Assembly: GCA_949285775.1 (NCBI GenBank)
Contig: CASEAD010000169.1
Span: 1 to 10,125 of the forward strand
DNA length: 10,125 nucleotides
Origin: an uncultured bacterium
GTDB lineage: Bacteria > Bacillota_I > Bacilli_A > RF39 > UBA660
Direction: 5' to 3'
Of the stretch, positions 5,686 to 10,125 are shown one piece after another. Below the pieces are notes generated by a model that did not search any database, had not been told where the DNA came from, and saw nothing but the letters and a program-made list of their open reading frames with translations. The position numbers were made by a program, and so were the translations under genes. How positions within the stretch are numbered: position 1 is the stretch's first letter; the number at the start of each line of letters is the position of its first letter.

Positions 5686-5850
5686 ATGAAAAAAATTATT
5701 ACTGGCTTGATTATTTTAGTCATTATTGTTGGATGTTTCTTGCTATATAATTGGCGAAAAGATAGTAATAGTAATGATGATCTTATTAAGGTTAGTTTAG
5801 CAGATGCTACTATCACATGGTGGTCTTTTAGCTTTAAAAAAAATACTTGA
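5686..5850 (+). CDS. 54-residue putative membrane peptide or lipoprotein, unknown function
   Basis: I do not recognise this protein. It is the only plus-strand gene in the window. ATG 5686 follows GGAGG by seven bases, as strong a site as those of the housekeeping genes. The peptide starts MKKIITGLIILVIIVGC, a two-lysine head and a hydrophobic stretch to about residue 21. IVGC at residues 14-17 fits the lipobox pattern, so it may be a lipoprotein with a mature part of only 38 residues; a plain N-terminal anchor is equally possible. The rest is polar (WRKDSNSNDD), then LIKVSLADATITWWSFSF and a basic tail. It could also be the truncated N-terminus of a longer exported protein. It converges on the 63-residue gene with two bases between the stop codons. 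Confidence 0.6.
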   Translation: MKKIITGLIILVIIVGCFLLYNWRKDSNSNDDLIKVSLADATITWWSFSFKKNT

Positions 5851-5896
5851 ATTTATATAAACCTATTAGTTGATTTGTCATTTAGGTTTTCAAGTA
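5835..5896 (-). terminator. Terminator of the 63-residue gene, overlapping both convergent 3' ends
   Basis: TACTTGAA (5844-5851) pairs with TTCAAGTA (5889-5896). Within the loop, AAACCTA (5859-5865) can pair with TAGGTTT (5883-5889). On the minus strand the stem is followed by eight T's (5835-5842). The U-tract lies in the lysine codons ending the plus-strand gene, and one arm lies in the 63-residue coding sequence. The plus-strand side has only scattered T's. Confidence 0.55.
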
Positions 5897-6044
5897 CTTT
5901 CTCTAAAACTTTTTGTTTTATGTTATCATTATAATTTAAGTTGCTTATACTTTTTAATAGTAATTCTGATTTGAATATTGCTATGTTGTTTGATAATACG
6001 GATAATCCTTCTTTTGTTTGGGGAAAAATATTGTGAATTTGCAT
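5853..6044 (-). CDS. 63-residue protein of unknown function
   Basis: I do not recognise this family. The start is convincing: GAGGAGG lies seven bases before ATG 6044. The protein has no signal peptide, membrane segment or cysteine. It begins MQIHNIFPQTKEGLSVLSNN and continues as a largely helical, Leu/Ile/Lys/Asn-rich chain (FKSELLLKSISNL, then IKQKVLEKVLENLND). A small soluble helical protein is the most that can be inferred. It lies 55 bases after the polysaccharide deacetylase on the same strand and could be the last gene of that operon or be made from the weak promoter between them. A terminator overlaps its 3' end. Confidence 0.65.
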   Translation of the reverse strand: MQIHNIFPQTKEGLSVLSNNIAIFKSELLLKSISNLNYNDNIKQKVLEKVLENLNDKSTNRFI

Positions 6045-6059
6045 TTAATAACCTCCTCA

Positions 6060-6104
6060 TATAGTTAATTATATTCAGTGGTTATGTATAAATGTTTAAC
6101 TATA
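6060..6104 (-). promoter_or_regulatory. Hairpin and possible -10 between the deacetylase and the 63-residue gene
   Basis: TATAGTTAA (6060-6068) and TTAACTATA (6096-6104) form a nine-base stem over a 27-base loop that covers the deacetylase stop codon. No T-run follows, so it is not a typical terminator. The TATAAT (6068-6073, minus strand) has no good -35 at 16-18 bases. The hairpin ends a few bases before the GAGGAGG site and might influence processing or translation. Confidence 0.35.
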
Positions 6105-7377
6105 ATTTACCATCTACATAATCTTTAAATAAGTCCATAGTTGTATATGTTACAATTACCCATCTTGGAATTCTAAATTTATTAATTCCTACCTCAGCTT
6201 TGGTTTTACCTCCAGCATATTCTCCTGCAAAAGCTAATCTAAATCCTGCTTCTTCTAATAATTCAATTGAGTGGCTGTTGTATTCATAAAACGGGTAGCA
6301 GAAGGCAAATGAGTTGCTTAATAACTCTCTAGATTGTTTTAAATCTTCTAGTATTTCATTATCACTTAAACATGTTAATCCTCCTCCTTGTCCATGTCCT
6401 GGCGGACAAGTTCCAGCATTATGTAAATTATGAGAGTGAGATTGCAATTCTACATATTCTGACTTGATAAAGTCATCTTCTATATTATATCTTGAGGTTA
6501 CAATAAAGGCAGTAGCGTTTAATTCATATTCTTCAAGAATTTGAGTTGCAAGATTTATATTTCTGCCATCATCTATTGTTATTACAACACTTTTTGGAAG
6601 CTGTAATTTACCATCAATATACATTTCAAGTTCTGACATAGTTGGGGTGAAGTAATTATTATCTTTGATATATGACATATGTTCTCTAAATTGTGATTCT
6701 GGGTGACATATTTCTTGATTACAAGTTTCTTCTTCAGGTTTATATACAAAATGGTAGTTCAGCACTGGAACACCATCTGTGTTTTCTAAATCTGTGTTAT
6801 GATTATCTACAACTTCCTCAACATCGCTTGATAAAATGGACAAAAGCATGTCGTTGTATTCAACATAATATCTATCCTCTTCCTTTATAATTATAGGTAA
6901 ATTAAATGATTCATTTATAGTATATAGTTTATTATCTTCAGCGTAAAATGTTGTTTGACTTTTTGTAATAATATTTTCATTAAATGGTATATATTTTTTG
7001 TATCTATTTTCTTTTTCTTCATAATTATTACATTTTTCCACACTATTATATTTTATATAATAATTTGAATTTAAATCTTTAATTTTAAAATATTCAGTAT
7101 TAGTGTTCTCTGTTTCCTCTAATTCTAATACTGTGCCAGAATAAACAATTCCTTTTTCTTGATATTCGTTATTGTTAAGTTCGTATAAGATTGAATCTTC
7201 TTTAACTACGATATATTGATTATAATAATTGCTATAATTAATTTCTGTAATGTTAGACTCTATTTCCTTATTATTTATTTTTGTAACTATTATTAATGTA
7301 CAAGTAATGATTGCTAGTATAATTAATATAACAATAAATAACTTTACTCCTTTTTTAAGCTTTCTTCTTTTTTTCAT
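6100..7377 (-). CDS. Membrane-anchored polysaccharide deacetylase (NodB domain) with SH3-like N-terminal part
   Basis: A 425-residue protein. A basic head and one membrane segment (residues about 11-32) anchor it outside the membrane. Residues about 50-190 are beta-rich and resemble one or two SH3-like wall-binding modules. The NodB domain begins near GVPVLNYHF (202-210). The metal-binding motif 1 is VITIDDGRN (D269, D270), motif 2 is SHSHNLHN (H314, H319) and motif 3 is FCYPFYEYN (359-367). FRIPRW near 401 ends the barrel. It should remove N- or O-acetyl groups from a surface glycan or peptidoglycan. Cysteine pairs C219/C224 and C324/C336 flank an insert rich in Pro/Gly; I recall these in relatives from the same group of bacteria. 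ATG 7377 has AAAGGAG six bases upstream; the gap to the preceding operon gene is 17 bases. The substrate is unknown. Confidence 0.88.
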   Translation of the reverse strand: MKKRRKLKKGVKLFIVILIILAIITCTLIIVTKINNKEIESNITEINYSNYYNQYIVVKEDSILYELNNNEYQEKGIVYSGTVLELEETENTNTEYFKIKDLNSNYYIKYNSVEKCNNYEEKENRYKKYIPFNENIITKSQTTFYAEDNKLYTINESFNLPIIIKEEDRYYVEYNDMLLSILSSDVEEVVDNHNTDLENTDGVPVLNYHFVYKPEEETCNQEICHPESQFREHMSYIKDNNYFTPTMSELEMYIDGKLQLPKSVVITIDDGRNINLATQILEEYELNATAFIVTSRYNIEDDFIKSEYVELQSHSHNLHNAGTCPPGHGQGGGLTCLSDNEILEDLKQSRELLSNSFAFCYPFYEYNSHSIELLEEAGFRLAFAGEYAGGKTKAEVGINKFRIPRWVIVTYTTMDLFKDYVDGKL

Positions 7378-7394
7378 TAAATACTCCTTTATTT

Positions 7395-8858
7395 TTATTT
7401 TACATTTTTTAATATAATACCTGAAATAAATCCCATATATAGCGAAACTATCAGCTCATCAACAACATGACCGCTAACTAATGAAACACCTAATGCTAAA
7501 GTTAAACTTGCTAGTAGAGTTATATTATAAAAATTAAATAATTTTCTATCTTTAAAGACTATTTTAAATAATTTACATAGCACTATAAATACATATGGAC
7601 CTAGAAATAATAAAATACCTAGGATTCCAATAGTATAATAATGTACAAAAAAATCTTTTTCCATGTATATTTTAGCATTTTCAAATCTACTATAGGATAA
7701 CCCAAATAAAGGACTAATAGCTGTTTTAAAATTAGCGTTTATATCAGCTGTAATCAAAGTTTGGGCATTTCTATTTCCACCGCGTTTGTAATATGGTACT
7801 TCTTTTGTGACGTAATACCAGAAGTCTTTGTGTTCCTCATATGGATAAAGCTCATCATAAAATTCTTCATTAATTGCTAAAAACGGCAAATATTCTTCTA
7901 CTGTCATATTTTCTAAATCAATTTGTTTTTCAGCTAAATAGGCATCTAGTGCAACTTGATCTACGCTTTCTGGGCTGTTAACAAGTGGACTGTATGTAAA
8001 TAATACTCCGTAACATAAACCTACAATTATAATACATGTTATTTTCTTTATTTCAAATTTGTTTTGTTTTAAAATACAACTGTTAAATATATAAATAATG
8101 GTCATAACAATATAAATTGGTATCCAACCAATTGTTGATACTCTAGTTCCAATCATAAGCATTGCAAGCAAGCACATACATAGAGTTAATACTCTTTTAA
8201 TTTTTAATTTTTCAAATACAGAATACATAACTATCGGTAATAACATTGAAAATAAAGCACTTATTTGATTAGCAGAATTAAACCAGCCTTTTGACGCTAA
8301 TTGTCTAGAGTCAGGTCTAGTTGTTGAAAACCAGGATAATAAATTTCCTTCTATTTGGTTATTTCCACCATATGATGTAAGAGATATAGTTAATAAGTTC
8401 ATAATTATTATGACGGCTGATGCTATAAAAGTTACAGTTAAAAATAATTTTATGGTTTCTTCTTTGCTAATTTTTAGGTTGCGCGTAATATATATTATAC
8501 ATATTGGTAAAATCATTCTAGCGATATAAAATATCTCCGCAGAAACTGAGTATGTAAAGCTAGGAAATATCTCTATATCATAATTATATGTCGTTACAAA
8601 ATGCAATATAGTATATATTATGACTATCCCACCATATATTAATAATGATTTCCTTGTTTTTATATTATCTTTATTAAAGAAAACTAGTATTATTAAGAAT
8701 GCTACAATTAAAAATCTTATAATAGTGGTTGGGGAAAAGTGAAAAAAATTCGTAATTGTATCAGAATATAGTAAGTAACAATCTAAAAATGGTTGAAGTA
8801 CTAAAAATATTAGTAAAATTTTTTTGATAAATTTTTCATTTTTTAATTTTTCAAGCAT
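7395..8858 (-). CDS. O-antigen ligase / Wzy-type polymerase-like membrane protein
   Basis: A 487-residue polytopic protein with about ten to twelve hydrophobic segments and one large outer loop (residues about 290-400), the layout of the O-antigen ligase/polymerase (WaaL, Wzy, TuaE) superfamily. Family-like landmarks are GWFNSANQISALFSMLLP (191-208), GTRVSTIGW (237-245), and DFFVHYYTIGILG (402-414), where the histidine after the loop matches the HxxYL-like position. Such proteins polymerise lipid-linked repeat units or attach glycans to an acceptor at the outer face of the membrane. Sequence alone does not tell the two apart, nor the sugar. The ATG at 8858 comes two bases after the ugd stop, with no good ribosome binding site, so translation is likely coupled. 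The TuaD/TuaE pairing of teichuronic acid synthesis is a parallel, not proof. Confidence 0.8.
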   Translation of the reverse strand: MLEKLKNEKFIKKILLIFLVLQPFLDCYLLYSDTITNFFHFSPTTIIRFLIVAFLIILVFFNKDNIKTRKSLLIYGGIVIIYTILHFVTTYNYDIEIFPSFTYSVSAEIFYIARMILPICIIYITRNLKISKEETIKLFLTVTFIASAVIIIMNLLTISLTSYGGNNQIEGNLLSWFSTTRPDSRQLASKGWFNSANQISALFSMLLPIVMYSVFEKLKIKRVLTLCMCLLAMLMIGTRVSTIGWIPIYIVMTIIYIFNSCILKQNKFEIKKITCIIIVGLCYGVLFTYSPLVNSPESVDQVALDAYLAEKQIDLENMTVEEYLPFLAINEEFYDELYPYEEHKDFWYYVTKEVPYYKRGGNRNAQTLITADINANFKTAISPLFGLSYSRFENAKIYMEKDFFVHYYTIGILGILLFLGPYVFIVLCKLFKIVFKDRKLFNFYNITLLASLTLALGVSLVSGHVVDELIVSLYMGFISGIILKNVK

Positions 8859-8860
8859 GT

Positions 8861-10125
8861 TTATCTGCCTATAGAGCTATAGTAAATATTTTTAGTATCT
8901 TCTAGTTTATAACAATTTCTACCATCATAGATTCTCGGTGTCTTCATTAATTTTTTATAGTTTTTAATATCATAATTGATAATTTCAGGCCATTCAGTCA
9001 TAATCATGACTGCATCAGTTTCTTTAATAGTATCATCTATGTTATTAAAAAAAGTTATTTTCCCATTAATTCCATCATCTTCTAATTTAAATTTTATTTT
9101 TTTCTTAAAATTTTCTATACCGACAGGATCATATGCTTTTACATTAGCTCCATAATCTAGCAACATTAAAATATTATCAATTGATGGGGCGTCACGCAAA
9201 TCATCGGTTCCTGGCTTAAATGTTAAGCCTAATACACCTATTGTTTTATCCTCAAGTGTCTTTAAGTCATTGAGTAGTTCTTTAAATAATATTAGTTTTT
9301 GTTTCTTATTAACACTTATACAGGCCTGTACTGTTTCTAGTTCTATTCCTTCGACTTGTCCTAGCCAATGTAGGGCTTTTGTGTCCTTAGGAAAACACGA
9401 ACCACCATAACCTATTCCTGCTTTTAAAAACTTATTTCCAATTCTTGGATCATAACCCATTCCTTTGCTTACTTCTTCTATATTGGCCCCTAGTTTTTTA
9501 CATAAATTTGCTATTTCATTAATATATGATATTTTGAGTGCCAAAAAATCATTCGATGCATATTTAATCATTTCAGCACTTCTTCTTGAAGTGTTTAAGT
9601 ATGGAACATTATATGGTTCTTTTGTTAAAGGTTCATATAATTTCTTCATAATGTTGGCTGCATATTTGTCTTCTGTTCCAACAACAATTCTAGTCGCATA
9701 TAAAGTGTCGTTAATAGCAGTACCTTGCGCTAAGAATTCTGGATTACTAACGACATAGACTTTAATCCCCTTCTTTACTTCTTTATTTATTTTTTTCTCA
9801 ATTATATCGTTTGTCCCTATTGGTACTGTGGATTTTAATACAACAACACAGTCTTTTTTTAAAGATTCTGCAATTTGCTCACAGACAGAAAACACATAGT
9901 CTAAATTTGCTGATCCATCTTCTCTTTCTGGTGTTCCTACACCAATTATTATTATATCTGCTGCTTCAAAAGCATCTTTATAATTCAGTGTGTATCTAAG
10001 TCTTTCTTTATTTTTGAGCATTAGGCTTTCTAAATCCTTTTCATAAATAGGACTGATACCCTTTTTTAATTTTTCTATTTTTTCTTTATCAATATCGACA
10101 CAGGTAACATTGTGTCCTATATTTG
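8861..10125 (-). CDS. ugd: UDP-glucose 6-dehydrogenase, N-terminus beyond the window
   Basis: The frame is open from the right edge (first full codon at 10123) to TAA 8861: 420 residues are visible and about 20 are missing. The missing part should hold the GxGxxG of the NAD fold, since the visible part starts NIGHNVTCVDID, where the acidic end of strand 2 is kept. An ATG at 10021 is internal. Motifs in order: IIIIGVGTPEREDGSAN, KSTVPIGT, NPEFLAQGTAI, the catalytic GIGYGGSCFPKD (visible residue C243, codon at 9395-9397) and GLTFKPGTDDLRDAPS. The enzyme oxidises UDP-glucose twice to UDP-glucuronate with two NAD. It is followed at once by the polymerase-like gene, so glucuronate is probably part of the glycan made by this operon. 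UDP-ManNAc dehydrogenase is a less likely alternative. Confidence 0.93.
   Translation of the reverse strand, partial: NIGHNVTCVDIDKEKIEKLKKGISPIYEKDLESLMLKNKERLRYTLNYKDAFEAADIIIIGVGTPEREDGSANLDYVFSVCEQIAESLKKDCVVVLKSTVPIGTNDIIEKKINKEVKKGIKVYVVSNPEFLAQGTAINDTLYATRIVVGTEDKYAANIMKKLYEPLTKEPYNVPYLNTSRRSAEMIKYASNDFLALKISYINEIANLCKKLGANIEEVSKGMGYDPRIGNKFLKAGIGYGGSCFPKDTKALHWLGQVEGIELETVQACISVNKKQKLILFKELLNDLKTLEDKTIGVLGLTFKPGTDDLRDAPSIDNILMLLDYGANVKAYDPVGIENFKKKIKFKLEDDGINGKITFFNNIDDTIKETDAVMIMTEWPEIINYDIKNYKKLMKTPRIYDGRNCYKLEDTKNIYYSSIGR

Noticed and set aside
5581..5690. Shared operator between the divergent gap and plus-strand gene
   Set aside because: No convincing inverted repeat overlaps both promoters; the region is simply AT-rich.
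6380..6760. Cysteine pairs and Pro/Gly insert of the deacetylase as a novel metal or disulfide module
   Set aside because: I recall the same cysteine pattern in NodB-type deacetylases of related low-GC gut bacteria, so it is probably a family trait rather than new.
1..10125. Mycoplasma-type code with TGA as tryptophan
   Set aside because: Conserved tryptophans in rpoD, gap, sufU and others are TGG, and no conserved gene needs TGA read-through.

Overview
The window is very AT-rich chromosomal DNA that reads with the standard bacterial code: every clear tryptophan in the conserved proteins is TGG, and TGA acts as a stop. Strong GGAGG-type ribosome binding sites, SigA-type promoters with 17-base spacers, a SufS/SufU pair and a membrane-anchored NodB-type deacetylase point to a low-GC Firmicute. 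It is probably one of the reduced, mollicute-related gut Bacilli/Erysipelotrichia-like lineages. That placement is inference from gene style, not from a marker-gene tree.

Nearly everything is on the minus strand, so transcription runs from right to left. At the right edge, an operon for surface polysaccharide starts outside the window: UDP-glucose 6-dehydrogenase (5' end cut off), an O-antigen ligase/polymerase-like membrane protein, a membrane-anchored polysaccharide deacetylase, and probably a 63-residue protein of unknown function. The dehydrogenase would supply UDP-glucuronate, the membrane protein would polymerise or ligate a glycan, and the deacetylase would trim N-acetyl groups outside the cell. 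The only plus-strand gene (5686-5850) is a 54-residue predicted membrane or lipoprotein peptide. It converges on the 63-residue gene with two bases between the stops and diverges from gap.

The middle holds two housekeeping genes with their own promoters, gap (GAPDH) and rpoD (primary sigma factor). The 470 bases between them are not plain spacer. They hold the relic of a second rpoD-like gene: a copy of the rpoD promoter, leader and start codon, joined out of frame to a diverged sigma region 4. The intact rpoD carries an insertion of about 100 residues between regions 1.2 and 2, partly built from two 24-bp tandem duplications.

The left part holds a two-gene sufS-sufU operon with its own promoter and terminator, then nusB under its own promoter. 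A HipA-like kinase-fold gene overlaps the end of nusB and is broken by a -1 frame change at a run of six A's; it runs off the left edge.

No tRNA, rRNA, CRISPR array or insertion sequence was recognised. The most unusual item is the rpoD relic and the segmental duplication around it, followed by the expanded SigA linker. I did not find a clear undescribed multi-gene system.
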